A stretch of DNA of 64,000 nt from Diogma glabrata (GCA_963693315.1 OY856186.1:72306909-72370908); one strand, 5' to 3'. Shown: positions 33,008 through 45,655, counted from the first letter of the stretch. The notes: generated by a model from the letters alone, not told the origin. Translations and numbers: made by a program.

Positions 33008-34600
33008 GTTTTGAAAAAACCTAAATATTACATTTATGAGCCAAAAGTGAAATTCTTACCCCCACTTTTTTGGCATTTCTCGACGTTTTAGGACCTACTG
33101 ATTCTAAAAAAGCAAAAAAAAATGCATGTCTGTCTGCCGGCCGTCCGTCACAACCGGCCAAATCTAGAAAACGACTGGAAGGATTACAAAAAATTTTGTT
33201 TCTAAAAATAGGCATACTCAATGGTAAGAGCAGGAAAGACGATGTGTTTGATAGCTGTCCCGGAAGTGTGTCGAAAAAATCGTCAAGTGTGTCAAAACAA
33301 GGAAATTGGCATATTTTATGCTTAAAAACGTTCATTTTAGGTGATTTCGAGTAGGAACATTGAATTTGGAGAAATCTTGATGGTCGGGATTGGTATGTGA
33401 GACTAAAATCTAGATTATTGCATTATAAGTTTGTCAAAAAAATGTTGTCAAGTGTGTCAAAAAAAAGATTTTACTTCGGTTTATTTATTTTTTTTATTCC
33501 AAATTTTTGGAAAAAATGAAATTAATTATTTGTACGACAATAGATTTTATTATTATTATTATAGAGAATTGTGGCATTATAAGTTTGTCAAAAAAATAAT
33601 GTCAAGTGTGTCAAAAGAATGATTTTCATTTATTTTTTTAGAAAATAATAAAATTAGTTATTTGTATGGAATGAAATTATTATTATTGACAATTTTATTG
33701 CATTATAAGTTTGTCAAAAAATTTATGTCAAGTGTGTCAAAAAAAATGATTTTTAGAATTTTGGAAAAAGTTTTAATTTTTGATTTTGTTATAATTTTTG
33801 CAATATTTTTAGAATTTTTGAATTTGTGTATTTTGTATATATATTTTTAGAATTTTGAAAAAAGTTTCAATTTTTGATTTTGTTTTGTTTCAATTTTGAT
33901 TTTAATTTTTGATTTTATTATAATATTTAGAATTTTGAAAATTTTTCAATTTTTGATATTGTTATAATTTTTGCAATATTTTTAGAATTTGGAAAAATTT
34001 TGAATTTTTTTAACAATTTTTGGAATATTATTAGAATTTAGAAAAAGTTTAAATATTTGATTTTATTCTAATTTTTGGAATATTTTCGGAATATTGAAAA
34101 AGGTTTCAATTTTCGATTCTGTTATAATTTTTGCAATATTTTAGAATTTTTGAACAAAGTTTTAATCTTTGATTTTGTAATAATTTTTGCAATATTTTTA
34201 GAATTTTGAAAATAATTTTATTTTATTTAATTTTTACAATATTTTTGAATTTTGAAAGAAATATGAATTTGTGATTTGGTAATATTTTCTCGAAACGCTA
34301 AATGCAGAGGTTTTTGAGTAGTTTGCTGAGTGTATCATCTTTTCACTAAATTATGTTAATATATGATCTGTTATAATTTTCGACGAATTGATGTTTCGTG
34401 TTAGTTTTGTAATAAATTTCTAAACAGAGATAAAATACTAGTATTTCTACAAAGAGTTTTATGTTTGATATACATCGCTGCCCAAAACTAAACACAATGT
34501 CCTCATAAAAGTTTTATGCCGAAAACTATATCAAAATCCTTAACCAAAACCGAAGTCTTGATATCTCAGAGCTTGAGATTTCAGCCCCTTCATATTTTTT
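33008..34600 (+). mobile_element. H-family element, plus-strand copy
   Basis: It has a degraded left hairpin (CTTCGGTTTTGAAAAAACCTAA), CTCGACGTTTTAGGACCTACTGATTC, CTGTCTGCCGGCCGTCCGTCAC, AAAATCGTCAAGTGTGTC, then a three-copy array of a ~130-155-bp repeat (33425-33760), then the ~56-bp minisatellite (33760-34260). The spacer follows, then CCGAAGTCTTGATATCTCAGAGCTTGAGATTTCAGCCCC. The right end forms a stem ATCTCA-GAGCT-TGAGAT. Frames at 33021-33850 are repeat read-through. Confidence 0.75.
33425..33760 (+). repeat. Three-copy ~130-155-bp tandem repeat
   Basis: Each copy has CATTATAAGTTTGTCAAAAAA followed by TGTCAAGTGTGTCAAAA (33421, 33576 and 33704). Five copies of the inverse are present in the antisense H copy at 46780-47345. 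The units sit beside, not within, the 56-bp minisatellite. Confidence 0.8.
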
Positions 34601-34609
34601 TTCTATATG

Positions 34610-36110
34610 ATAGCAGATGAAATATATTTGTTAATAATCCCTTGTGAAAATAGTTTTTTTCCTCAAGTGTAAAATCATTTTCGCTAAATAACAAATTGTA
34701 GTTGCTATGGTATTTTCGTGTAATTTTACAACGCATTTTGAATGCAATGTCGTCGATTTATATTTTAATAATTTATAATAAACATCGTTTATCTATTTAC
34801 TATCGTTTCTATCTATTTACACATTTCTTACGCGAGATATAAACATTTTACATACGGAAAAATGTCTCACTCTAACGCGCCTCGAGAAGAAATTTTCGCT
34901 CGCGAAAAAGCAGCGTTTTCATCAGCAAAATGTTCTATTTATTCTGTAAACGTGACTGGGATTCAAACCTTCGGTCCTTAGGCAAAGTTTTTCAACAAAA
35001 GAAAAAACACAAACGAGATAAATAAAATATTTGCGCATCGGAAATACAACCCCAATCATTCTCTATAATGACCTCAGTTATCGTTCGGCCGCAGTGAATA
35101 CGTTTATCTTAATACTTAAAAATTTTTTTGATTTTCATGATTCAATGGTAATGTGATTTCTGATATAAAAATTTATCTTCGTTGTGCGTATTTCATTTCA
35201 CAAACAAAGGTTCAATTGTCTAATTATTTGGTCCTCCTTTTACCATTCGGACAATTTATTAGCCAAAATCAACTACATACAGTTTTTTTAGCCAATTTTA
35301 TAATAATTAAATTTGCAGCATTCCAGTCCAAATTTGAAAATTCTTATAAGAAAAAAGTTGCAAACGGTATAAAATTACGGTATTACCAGTAGATAAATTA
35401 TAAAATGTTGTAGTTTTTAGTGTTAAACTGAAGCATTATAATTTGGATTAAAGTAAACGGTTAAACTTTTAAAGAAGACTGCAACATTTGTTCTCATAAA
35501 TTCATACTTTACCAAAACGGAACAAAATGCGTTACACTCACAGTTGCGTCGGGACACGGGCTATATAACTATAAAACTGGTCTGTCCCGTTCAAAATGGG
35601 ACGGTTGGCAAGTTTAATTATTCTATACATTCTTAAAATCGCGAATAAAGAAAACATAACTATGTTGCGCTATGATTTTTAAATCAGCGCAACAGAATAA
35701 CGAAATTTATTACACAGTATGAACATAGTATGTACTCACAAAAAATTTAAAATTAAACCTCATACCCTGATTTAAAATTATACTCGAAATGAAATCAAAT
35801 TAATGCATGTATTTTGTCAAATGATAAAAGTAGTGTATTGCTTTGTGTTTAATGAATTTTATTCTCTGACAAATTTGCTCGAGCATAAACTTATAACCTC
35901 ATTAAACACCTCACTAATAAAGTACCATCATTTTTATTATCATAGAAAAAATATATCATTTACTACGCGAGTTTTTCATTCGTCTAGAGGACATCTAGGC
36001 TCACAATGCTTAATTACTCAAATCCGTCTATGATATGACCCATTTAAGACTTGAATAAAACGGTGACGGTGTGACCATCATTGTAGTTCCAGTATTTTCT
36101 TACTCTAATA
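34610..36110. other. AT-rich stretch, no gene recognised
   Basis: No coding similarity. GTGACTGGGATTCAAACC (34952) looks slightly like an inverted tRNA T-arm, but no cloverleaf can be built around it. Confidence 0.4.
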
Positions 36111-36112
36111 AT

Positions 36113-36666
36113 CCCTGGACCCACACCGATTTCATTTGATGATTACCATACATTTTATACTTCGTGAGGCACCTGTCCTTGACGAGCCCGAAAACTTTTG
36201 TTCTGCGAAATTACTCAAATCGGCCGCTTTTTCTTTCGGCAAGCTCCGAAAAAGGCCGATTGACCGGGATCTTCTAAATTTTATTTTTAACTATGGGGGT
36301 TGGAAATTTGATTTAGAACACGAGGGTAACCTTGTCCGTCAAAAATTTGTCTGATATTGTCGAGTCCGACAATCCAAACCTACCGAAATGTCAGTTGTCG
36401 GACTCGACAATAGCAGACACATTTTGGTCGGACAGGGTTACCCTCGTGTTCTAAATCAAATTTCCAACCACCACAGTTAAAAAAAAAATGTGGTAGCAAA
36501 TTTACAAGATCGCGGGCAATCGGCATTTTTCAAAGCTTGCCGAACGAAAAGGCGGTCGATTTGAGCAAAGTCGCAGAACAAAAGTTTTCGGGCTTGTCAA
36601 GGACAGGCGCCTCATGAAGTATAAAATATGTGGTAATAATCACATGAAATCGGCGTGGGCCCAGGG
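36113..36666. mobile_element. Palindromic foldback element, copy 1
   Basis: Termini CCCTGGACCCACACCGATTTCA and its inverse (TGAAATCGGCGTGGGCCCAGGG). Arms of about 260 bp pair through the whole element: TTTTATACTTCGTGAGGC/GCCTCATGAAGTATAAAA, CCCGAAAACTTTTGTTCTGC/GCAGAACAAAAGTTTTCGGG and AACACGAGGGTAACC/GGTTACCCTCGTGTT. The centre is itself a hairpin, TTGTCGAGTCCGACAA...TTGTCGGACTCGACAA (36357-36411). The 72-aa frame at 36136 reads through one arm. Confidence 0.9.
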
Positions 36667-36679
36667 TCTAAAAGTTTTG

Positions 36680-37520
36680 TTACCAAACCTTCTAATTTAT
36701 ATATGAAATACATTTTTTTAACGTTTTTGAATTTTTGGACAAGAATGCGAATGAACCCGTGTTCGTCCTTCCCAGCCCAGTGGTGCTTGTGCATACAAAT
36801 TTCGTTTTTATAGTCTGGGTCGCTTTAACGTCAGCCGGGGTGAACCTTTCATATTTTGATGAAGTCATTTATTCTATATTTCTTGTGATTTCTATTCAAC
36901 AAGCCCCTTACAGTATTTCTAAATAAAAAACTGATACAAACTGTTTATCTTTCAAGTTCCTCAAATAGGCAGACAAAAACTATATTTTTAACATAACATT
37001 TTAAATTTTTCTTCTGACTCTATAAATGAAATAACAATTGTTTAAAACTGTCGGACAATGACCTAGATTGCACTATTCATTCTCGTAATTTTAGATTTTT
37101 CGAGAACAGCTGAAAAACAAATGAACCGATTCGTTAAAAAAGACGCTCTAAGTCACATCAATTGCGGCAGTTTTCATTTAAATCGTGTTATCCATTCGTG
37201 AGAAATTGTTTAATTATTGTTTACTTGCGTACAATAATACACATACACATTCATGTCAGCTAAAAATTCCTAACCCACTTCAACAGGTGTTGAAATGTGA
37301 AAATATCATAAAGATTTCGATTATATCAATCGACCCAAATACAATACTTCCCATGTTGCGATATTAATTATTTGTCGGTATGAGCTATTATTGTAGATCA
37401 AGAGGAGATTCTTATTTGGTTAATAGATCAGTGGGAATAGGAAACGTCGAAGTACAGCAACCAATTGTTTCAGCCCAATAGGTACATCCAATCAGTACAT
37501 AAAGTGGCGGTTTGAATTCC
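36680..37520. other. AT-rich stretch, nothing recognised
   Basis: Short frames only, with no motif and no repeat that I can support. Confidence 0.4.
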
Positions 37521-37589
37521 TAAGTTGTGTAACCTTGGAGGGATCGCATGGAGGGATCAGTTTTTATTGTTTTGTAAATTTTTTTTGTT

Positions 37590-37660
37590 TTTTGTTTGTT
37601 TTTTTGTTGTGACACATATTGTAATTCCTACTACACAACACAATTTATTAAAAAAAAAAC
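37590..37660 (+). mobile_element. Jockey/CR1-like 3' UTR tail
   Basis: TTGTTGTGACACATATTGTAATTCCTACTACACAACACAATTTATT followed by A10 is the 3' UTR and poly(A) of the family at 27841-28135 (opposite strand there). No coding part remains, so this is a severely 5'-truncated insertion. Confidence 0.8.
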
Positions 37661-39050
37661 CTAAGTCATTCAAGGGTGTAGTCAACAGACTAAGGTCGCC
37701 GAAAAACTTACTTTAGCTATAACTGCAAGGTATAGTTCCATCCATAAATTGATTTTTGTTTATTCCAACTTTTTTATCCCAAAGATAAATCAATTCTTCA
37801 GTTGCCCATTTTTGTTTACCTGAGCAGATGGAATTGCAGGTAAAAGGTGTTTCTTCGCCATCTGATGATACGGCAGTTGTATTGTGTAAGAAGATCCCGA
37901 TAGAGTAAAAGTAAGAAATAAACGAATATTCGTTTACTGTCCTCCTTTTTTAAAGTTGACTGTTTTAGTTAACTGTTGCGATGAAATAATGATTCAAAGT
38001 GAACCAAATAAAAAGGAGAAATGATGAACCCAATAAAAATCTCATTAAAAATGCTCGATTTCATAGAAATTAATCATATTTCCAATAAAAGAACAATTTG
38101 GTTTAATGTTTAATGTCTTCGATAAGAAAACGCTTATCGAATTGAAATCTCTTATCAACTAATCCTTAATTGACTCTAATGATAAACGATTTAAATATAT
38201 TTTCGACAACCCTCATCAATAGGTATTTACGTTATTAGTATTGTGACAAAATCTAACATCTAGTTTATAATCTTTAGGTAAATCTTAATACTAATGTTTT
38301 TGAAACTAACAAGGTAGTAAATAGTCGAATTAGAATTCAAACTAATTTTTTAAGTAGTTTCTTTCCGTAAATATCTTTCGAATCAACTTACATTTTATAA
38401 TTTTTTTAATTTATTTTTAATTTGTGTAAACATGCCATGGCTTTATTTTGATTGTCGTTTGTATTTTTATGTTGCTATGAGTATGTGAAACCATTTTTAG
38501 TGTAATTGTAATGGATTCTTATTATAATTTTGTTTGTATATTATTACTAAAGATTGCAACATGTGCAAATTTGCATACTTATATGTATGCTAATCAAAAG
38601 CTCATAGGTTAAAAAACGCAAGTGTTGCATTAAGTTGTTCGAAAAATACACCAAACCAAAATTTCCATTCTGTGTGCTGTGCGTTTCTGTTTCACCTATT
38701 ATTGCCATAAAATTTACCAACAATGCAGCAAACCCTGCAAAGTTAGCACTAGTTGACTTATCTAATTTTATCTGAAAAGTTTTCTAATTTCTTCTTGGAT
38801 CATAAGCTTTAGTCCAAAAACGAAGAAAACCAGGTCACGATTTTTGCAAGCTTACAGGTACCACAACTATGGTAATAAAATTTTCTTTAATAATCCAACA
38901 AGCTGATCTTAAAACCGGGCGAATATATAAATTTTTTTAAATAAATTAACTTTCAACCTTACAAAATCTTTATCGCCAGCAACAAAGCAAAACGTTAAAA
39001 TTCTAATATTATTATAATTAACACTGTTTGCCGTTGGCACTTGGCGTAAG
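37661..39050. other. AT-rich stretch, nothing recognised
   Basis: No protein motif, inverted repeat or tandem array supported. Confidence 0.4.
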
Positions 39051-39058
39051 TTTTCAAA

Positions 39059-39347
39059 TAACATAATGTCAATCTCTTGTTACTTTACGCAAATAACTTA
39101 TTTAATAAGTTTAATAAAAATTAAAAAAAACAAAGATTTTTTATAATTTTACTGTTACTCTATATATATTTCAGCTTGTTAGGCCATCTTCTGGAGTAAA
39201 TTTACTCCAGAAGATGATGTCCTAACAAGCTGAAATATATATAGAGTAACAGTAAAATCATAAAAAAAACTTTGTTTTCTTTAATTTTTATTAAACTTAT
39301 TAAATAAGTTATTTGCGTAAAGTAACAAGAGATTGACATTATGTTAT
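39059..39347. mobile_element. Near-perfect 289-bp palindrome
   Basis: Two ~144-bp arms with almost no spacer around CTTCTGGAGTAAATTTACTCCAGAAG (39188-39213). Outer ends are ATAACATAATGTCAATCTCTTG and CAAGAGATTGACATTATGTTAT. Few mismatches are visible (for example GGCC against TGTC near the centre, and one-base length changes in the A runs). Flanks show no clear duplicated target. Likely a foldback MITE. The centre could extrude as a cruciform. Confidence 0.92.
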
Positions 39348-39349
39348 CT

Positions 39350-41300
39350 AATTTTATTCTTACTTGTTTCTATAAATTTACTGTTTGAGGATTAGCGAAA
39401 AATGACGAAACAAATTCGTCATGTTTTACATATTTGTACAAAAAAGATTAAGGTCAATTCAGTTTATTTTTTATTTAACGGGTCAACGTCTTTTTGAACA
39501 CATTTCAATTGTACATTGATTTTGATTTAATCAATAGATTGCATCTACAAACACATCTCCAATATTTGCTTACCACATGTTTTGTCATACTTTAGTATTA
39601 GTTTAGATAAAACAAAAACTTCAAATAAGAATGGTTGGTTTTCTTGAGAGTGTTACCGTATCGGTTGAAAATGCTCGTGGTTCAGAAAAGTTTGATAATT
39701 TTTTCTGCATTTACTATTAATTTCTAGGAGTACAAGTTTCTTTTCATAAACTTAAAAGCTATCATGACTCCGTGTAAATGCAGGCAAGAAGCCTGAATAC
39801 GACCTAACCGCCATGGATAAGGACTTCTATTATGCATAAACACGTAAACCTTGAACACGGTTCGGCAACCGTTCGTGTGCCAGACACTGCCACTGACGGT
39901 AGGTAGCTTTCAATACCGCCCGGTCTCTTTTTGGACAATAAAGTGTTTTTTGAGTGCAATGTCTGATATCAGATATTTAGTTTATTTTTTACCATGAGAC
40001 CAAAACTGTGTATATGACAATTTGGGTTTTATCAGAGTTAGATGCAACCAACGTAATATTTTGGAACTTAATCCCCAGATTTTTCCAAACAGGTTTCTGC
40101 AGGTGAAGAAAGCCTTATTAGTTATTACTAAGGACGATAATAGTAGTTTTTTGCGGATGGACAGACAGCCTCCACCTGTTTCGTAAATTAATCACAGGGT
40201 CCAAAGCCTAGATATGTTAACAGACAGTTGATTTATGCTTTCCTTCCACTATGCTTTTCTCCCGTCATGACTGCATTTTTGACGGCGAAGCCATCAGTAG
40301 TTAGAATTTTTCAGTTTATTTAGAAGATCATCAGCAACTATTAACCAAAGCAACAGAAAGAATATCCTTTGAGAACATTCTCTAGATATCCTAACGATTA
40401 CCCAGTTTTGCGTAATCGTAATTTTTTAGATTAAAACGGTGCGAACGATTTGATTGCCCCGTTGTTTAGTTGGGTAGGAATATTCTGTTAGATGTAGTTG
40501 ATCTTCAACTCTCATAGTTTTAGGATCTATAGATTTTGATCGTCACGGATGAAGAGCCCGGTGAATTTTTCTGTAAAAGTGTCTCTGCAAAAGAGATTCG
40601 TTGGAGCTGGTGGTGTAGGTATCAATCAGTCTGCAGATTAAATCCAGACAATTTACGTCGTCAGATCTACGTAGTTTTAGGAATCAAACTGCAGGCGGCA
40701 AACTGTCTGTCTTGCCGCAGAGCTTTCTCCAACTATTAATTTGTGATCGGTTGAGTTCTTTCTTGTAGTGGGTAAGGATTGATTGGAGCTTTGTTCAGTT
40801 ATTTTTATTTCTTCTACATTTAAAAGTTAACTAAACAACTAAATAATGAGATCGCCAACAATAGCTGTTTGTAAGGGTTAAGAATAATAACCTAAAGAGA
40901 AACAAGCTTGTATGATTTAAGTGGTATGATATAAGTGATAAATCGGCACAACTTTAAGCCTTACTCAATCTGATTCATGTTTCTTAAATAAAGAATTACA
41001 TCAAAGTTACACTTACTTAATCACTTTCAGAAAAATACCAGTTTGTTTTTTTTGTCCACTTCAAGCCGATTCATGTTCTACATCCAACGAACTGTATATA
41101 AAAAGCTATAAATGCTTAGCTGATTTCAAATCTATCAGGATTGCGTTTTAACTATAGGTCGAGAAAATATTCATATCTATAGAACAAATTTTACATATCG
41201 ACTACAAAAGCTGTAAAATAAAATGGATGTCTAAATACGAAACTCACAAAGCGCCAGCCATGAGCCAATGTAAGAGGTTGATGCATCCAAACTTGATTTT
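39350..41300. other. No gene recognised
   Basis: A slightly less AT-rich part at 39770-40750 contains the frame 40536-40739 (67 codons), which has no motif I recognise. Nothing else supported. Confidence 0.35.
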
Positions 41301-41500
41301 NNNNNNNNNNNNNNNNNNNNNNNNNNNNNNNNNNNNNNNNNNNNNNNNNNNNNNNNNNNNNNNNNNNNNNNNNNNNNNNNNNNNNNNNNNNNNNNNNNNN
41401 NNNNNNNNNNNNNNNNNNNNNNNNNNNNNNNNNNNNNNNNNNNNNNNNNNNNNNNNNNNNNNNNNNNNNNNNNNNNNNNNNNNNNNNNNNNNNNNNNNNN
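41301..41500. other. Assembly gap (200 N)
   Basis: Exactly 200 unknown bases, probably a scaffold gap of conventional size. The frames that span it are artefacts. Confidence 1.
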
Positions 41501-41509
41501 AATTTTAAA

Positions 41510-42090
41510 AATAGCGTTGATGGCGTAGGTCAAGCATTTTTCACAATAGGAAAGTACCAACCTTATCCTCAAACATGTCAAAATTTTAAAATAGCATTAA
41601 TTTTGTTCTAAGGATATTCCTTTTTAAAGATGTGCATTTCAGGTAAGCTTTGTTTTACAAGTGCTGGAAAAATAAATACAGAGGAATCTTTTTGTTTACG
41701 CTGTTAAAAATATTATGAAATTAATTTTGTGAAGATGGCGCTGATGCGAGACGCCGCTTAAAAAGTAATTTTTGAAAATTTTTTACGTTAAATAAAAGTT
41801 TCAACCTTATCCTAAAACATTTCAAAATTTAAAGAAGAGTTTATTTTGGTTCTAAAACTATTAATTTTTAGAAATGTGCACCTCAGGTAAAAAATTTAAG
41901 TTCAAAACTAAACGCCATAACTAAACTTTCAATATTGGCAAATTTAAGAAGAAGATCGAAACTTTCATATTGCGAAAAAAATATTCAAAAAATATTCACG
42001 TACAATGACTCACGACGTCAGCGCCATCTTTAAAATTTTTATTTCATAATATTTTTAACAGTGTAAGCAAAAAATTTACTATGCATTTTT
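41510..42090. repeat. Direct and inverted repeat cluster before the Fkbp14-like exon
   Basis: Direct repeat: ACCTTATCCTCAAACATGTCAAAATTTTAAA...TTTTTAAAGATGTGCATTTCAGGTAA (41559-41645) recurs as ACCTTATCCTAAAACATTTCAAAATTTAAA...TTTTTAGAAATGTGCACCTCAGGTAA (41801-41890). Inverted pair: TTTACGCTGTTAAAAATATTATGAAATT...AAGATGGCGCTGATG (41696-41745) against CGTCAGCGCCATCTTTAAAA...CATAATATTTTTAACAGTGTAA (42015-42066). The family also occurs at 25880-26090. Confidence 0.7.
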
Positions 42091-42465
42091 TCGATAGGCC
42101 AGTTTTTTGCCGTTCCAAAGCACCAACATTTGTTGATATCGGGTTCTCTTGCATTTCCGTTCTCTTGCAAGTTGATTTCTATGTCTGGGTTTGAATTCCC
42201 AGAAATCTTTTGGACCAAACTAAAAACTAAAATTTTTCTAAAAAACGCGCATTTTTTTTTCACTTGTCAAGTATTAAGTCGATCAAAAATTGTCTGCGTC
42301 AGCATCGGTTGTCCAGATCACGAATTTCTTATAAATAAAGAAACGATATCTTTAAATTTGGCAAGTTTTAAGGCAAGAGTAGAACTTTCAAAGACGTTTT
42401 GGATCGCCCAGAAAAATAATTACATATACTCTACTATATAAATAGATAAATATTTTAACCGATCT

Positions 42466-42480
42466 TTATTTTATTTTCAG
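42466..42480 (+). promoter_or_regulatory. Splice acceptor before the Fkbp14-like ATG
   Basis: The pyrimidine-rich tract CTTTATTTTATTTTCAG ends directly at the ATG. It implies an untranslated first exon upstream, whose position I cannot fix. Confidence 0.7.
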
Positions 42481-42659
42481 ATGATTAAATCAATATTAGC
42501 AATTGTATCATGTCTCTTCGTTATTGTTAGTTGTAGTTCGACATTTAAAATTGATGTTATAAGCGTACCTGAAGGATGTTCGGAACGTTCAAAACTCACA
42601 GATATGCTAACAATGCACTACACAGGAACACTTACAGATGGCACAAAATTCGATTCAAG
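42481..42659 (+). CDS. Fkbp14: First coding exon of an Fkbp14-like ER peptidyl-prolyl isomerase
   Basis: The exon encodes 59 codons plus two bases. Residues 1 to about 20 (MIKSILAIVSCLFVIVSCSS) form a signal peptide. Then come FKIDVISVPEGC and the start of the FKBP-type isomerase domain, LTMHYTGTLTDGTKFDS. MHYTG.L.DG..FDS is diagnostic for FKBP domains, and the VISVPE.C lead fits the insect Fkbp14 type rather than cytosolic FKBP12. The protein would enter the ER and assist proline-limited folding. A strong acceptor (TTTATTTTATTTTCAG) ends one base before the ATG, so a 5' UTR exon lies upstream. A donor AG|GTAGGC follows at 42660, splitting a codon after AG, which would complete a serine or arginine. 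The rest of the domain, any EF hands and the retention signal are not seen in the window. FKBP2-like is the alternative. Confidence 0.85.
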
Positions 42660-44499
42660 GTAGGCCTTTTAATGATATACATATTACAGGTTTTAAATTT
42701 CAATTTTGATACATATAATTTTATTGTGATATATATGGACTTAAAATTAATCCCATCTGATTTCCCATAAATTATACGGAAAACATTTTCAGTTTTCGAT
42801 TTTTGTTATGCAACATGTTTGTAATTTGTATGTAATATTCTGTTTTGAATTTGTGGTGTTGTATAACAACATCTATTTTTATTATATCATTGCTATTGTG
42901 AATGAACCGCAATGCGACTCTCATTCATCAGATCAAAATATTTACTACGAGATAGCAAATATGTATATATCAATGAATGAATGATATGCTGAATTTGAAA
43001 ACAAAGAAAACATCTCGCAATATATTACGAGAGATTGCCAGATATGTTATTTATTGAATATTTGCTGTCAACGGCTAATCATGACTAAAATTCATGTTTT
43101 CGCCAATAGATAAAATTTTATTTTTGGATCTTCACCTGAAAATTTTTTTGATTTTCAAATTTTCGAACGTTAGTTTTTCTATTTTCAATTTAAATAAATT
43201 TTTGTTATTTCCGGAAATAAATTAATAAATATTAATTAAGTTTTGTTATTTGGTATGGACTATTTTCTTCTTTAGTTTTAGATAAGGAAATTTTTTATTT
43301 TTTACAATCTTAGTCCTTCGTCTTAGATTATTTTTTGAAAATTATATTTCAACTTTAACGAAATTAGAATATAAATAATTGATATATTTTTACGAAAAAA
43401 TACAAAACTCAATTTGATTTAATTTATTTGTCACGAAGGCTGTACGGTGTAACAAAACAAAAATATAAAAAAAAAATTCCGACTTTCTTCGCAAAATTAC
43501 ACTATTGAACAAGAAAATAAAAATAAAATGTTAAGAACAGCAGAAGATGATAATAAAACGGTAGAAAATATTAGGTTTTTCCGTTATCAAAAATTGTGTC
43601 CTGAGATAAATAATGCAAAGTGTATGTGAATTTTTCATATATGACAAAAGATGTGTTTTTTTATTCTGTTTAACACAACGAAGGATAGAAAGGCGACAAT
43701 GAAATGGTATAAGAAGAGAGAAAAAGTTTGTGTTTTTCTTTTGGTGTGGATTGAATTAATATTTCCCATGAGATAATTCTTTCGAAAGTAAACTGATAAT
43801 TTCACAATTGAAGGAATATATTTGTTTCCTATTTTTTTTATCGTTTATAATTTGTTTTGGTTTTATATCAAAACAATGTTAAACAAGTTATAGATTAAAG
43901 GTTTTGGGAAGAGCATAAATTATGTAAATTGAAAATGTTCGTTTGTTTGCGTGGTTTTTTTGTGGTGTTTTTTGTGAAATTGTTTCTACAAGCATGGTTG
44001 TTTAGTAGCAATGGGTTTATCAATTATGCAATAAATCGGTTAGATAGGTACCAACCATTTTATCGTGGAGCTCTCTAGAAATATAATAAATATTCTAGAG
44101 TGGCGATTGTAACCTGCAATTAATGTGGGTCAATTAAATTGGACGTTTGCTATTAATTGCTGCCCAAATTCGTCCAGCAAAGGGCCAGGAAAAAAGAGCC
44201 ATCTATTCATCAGAGTTTTCCATTTATTTTGGCATAAACGACTTATTCATGGTGTCAATTAGAACTGCACTCGTGTGCAATAAAAAAATATAATCTTTCG
44301 TCTATTCAGTTACCCATTCACTGCACGGACTCTATACTCATCGCATAGTAGCACAAATTCACTTTCTGGATATAAACAATGGATAAGATAAATCGAATGC
44401 TATGTTTAATGGTTTTATAAAATGTCCATTAGCGAGACATGCAGGCAATCCACATTTTCCAAACTATCTGCAAACTTTTGTTTTATATCCTATGCTAGT
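42660..44499 (+). other. Start of the Fkbp14-like intron; AT-rich
   Basis: The donor is GTAGGC at 42660. No further FKBP exon is recognised (I looked for the conserved V.IKGWD.G and G.G...IPP.A.L segments by eye). The intron therefore probably extends past the right edge, more than 21 kb, unless the remaining exons are misassembled. Confidence 0.5.
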
Positions 44500-44989
44500 C
44501 ACCAGGTCCTCGCCGGTTGCATTTGATGATTACCACATATTTTATACTTCGTGAGGCGCCTGTCCTTAACAAGTCCGCCAACTTTTGTGTCTACAATTTT
44601 TCTCTATTTGGCCGCTTTTCAATTCGGCAAAACCCGAAACATTACGATTGCCTGAAGATCTTGTAAATTTACTTCCACAATTTTGTTTTTTTGATTAATA
44701 GGAGGTGGAGATTTGTTTTGTCGGTCTCGAAAATAGGAGACAAATTTTCGTCGGACAAGGTAACCCTCGTTTTCTAAAGCAAATTTCCACCCCTCATCAA
44801 TAAAAAACAAAATTGTGGTAGAAAATTTACAAGATTCTCGGGCAATCGTAATGTTTTCGCGTTTGCCGAACGAAAAAGCGGCCGTTTCGAGAAAATTGGC
44901 AGATTCGAAAGTCGGTGGACTCGAAAAGTTGGCCTCACGAAGTATAAAATATGTGGTAATCATCAAATGAAACTGGCGAAGGCCTGGTG
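44500..44989. mobile_element. Palindromic foldback element, copy 2
   Basis: Same family as 36113-36666: CACCAGGTCCTCGCCGGTT...ATTTGATGATTACC on the left and GGTAATCATCAAAT...ACTGGCGAAGGCCTGGTG on the right. ATTTTATACTTCGTGAGGC, GGTAACCCTCGTTTTCTAAA and TTGCCGAACGAAAAAGCGGCC are shared with copy 1. It lies in the presumed Fkbp14 intron. The 115-aa antisense frame at 44619-44966 is an arm read through. Confidence 0.88.
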
Positions 44990-45655
44990 AAGGTGGTTGT
45001 CACCAAAAAATTTTAATCTGTTAGTTAATCTTAATGAACAGTTTTAATACGATTTATTATTTACTGTTTAACCTTAATTATTCATTTTATCTTTCTTATT
45101 TAATATTTATAAAAATAATTCGACAATCAAAACATTTATTATTTTTTTAAAGATATGTCAAGATTCATCAATCTAATCTGTATGAAATAAATTTTCTAAT
45201 AAAATCGCAAGTCACGATTTCATATTTTAGTTTTTTTTTTATTACTATTACTAACTTTCTATTTTTCTGTAAATTATAGTTTTTTTTATAAAAAATAATA
45301 ATGTTTAAGTATTTACCTTGTTAATAGTATTTATTTCAAATTATGTAATATTTCGGTAGTTGTATCTACCGTTCGTTTCGGCAGTTATTCTGGTTTTCCT
45401 GACACATATTATGATAAAATATCACTAGTTAATTGCAATAAAGAGTTTTCTGTAAAAACGGATTTTGCAAAAATTAAATTTACAGTTTTGAAACCAGAAC
45501 TAAAATCTTCATATCTGACTTGAATATTAAATCTTTCCTCCTTAAACCGCTATAACGATAATTATATATGGAAAATTGAATCAAGACGCCGATGATATGA
45601 ACTCGAACATTTCCGACTTCTTTGAACCTTCGATAATCGTTGGTATAATAAAGAA
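44990..45655. other. AT-rich stretch, nothing recognised
   Basis: No motif or repeat supported. Confidence 0.4.

Noticed and set aside
33021..33354. 94-aa and 104-aa frames at 33021-33354, with a similar frame at 47435-47746, as a conserved gene (FLDVLGPTDS...)
   Set aside because: They read the conserved left part of H elements; the same sequence in the other copies (3400, 6230, 15240) is interrupted.
34940..34990. Inverted tRNA-like T-arm (GGGATTCAAACC)
   Set aside because: No D arm, anticodon arm or acceptor pairing could be built on either strand.
36136..36354. 72-aa frame and related 115-aa frame at 44619-44966 as a small protein family
   Set aside because: Both are arms of the foldback element; the shared peptide follows from the shared palindrome.
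41227..41581. Frames across the gap on both strands
   Set aside because: They consist mostly of unknown bases.
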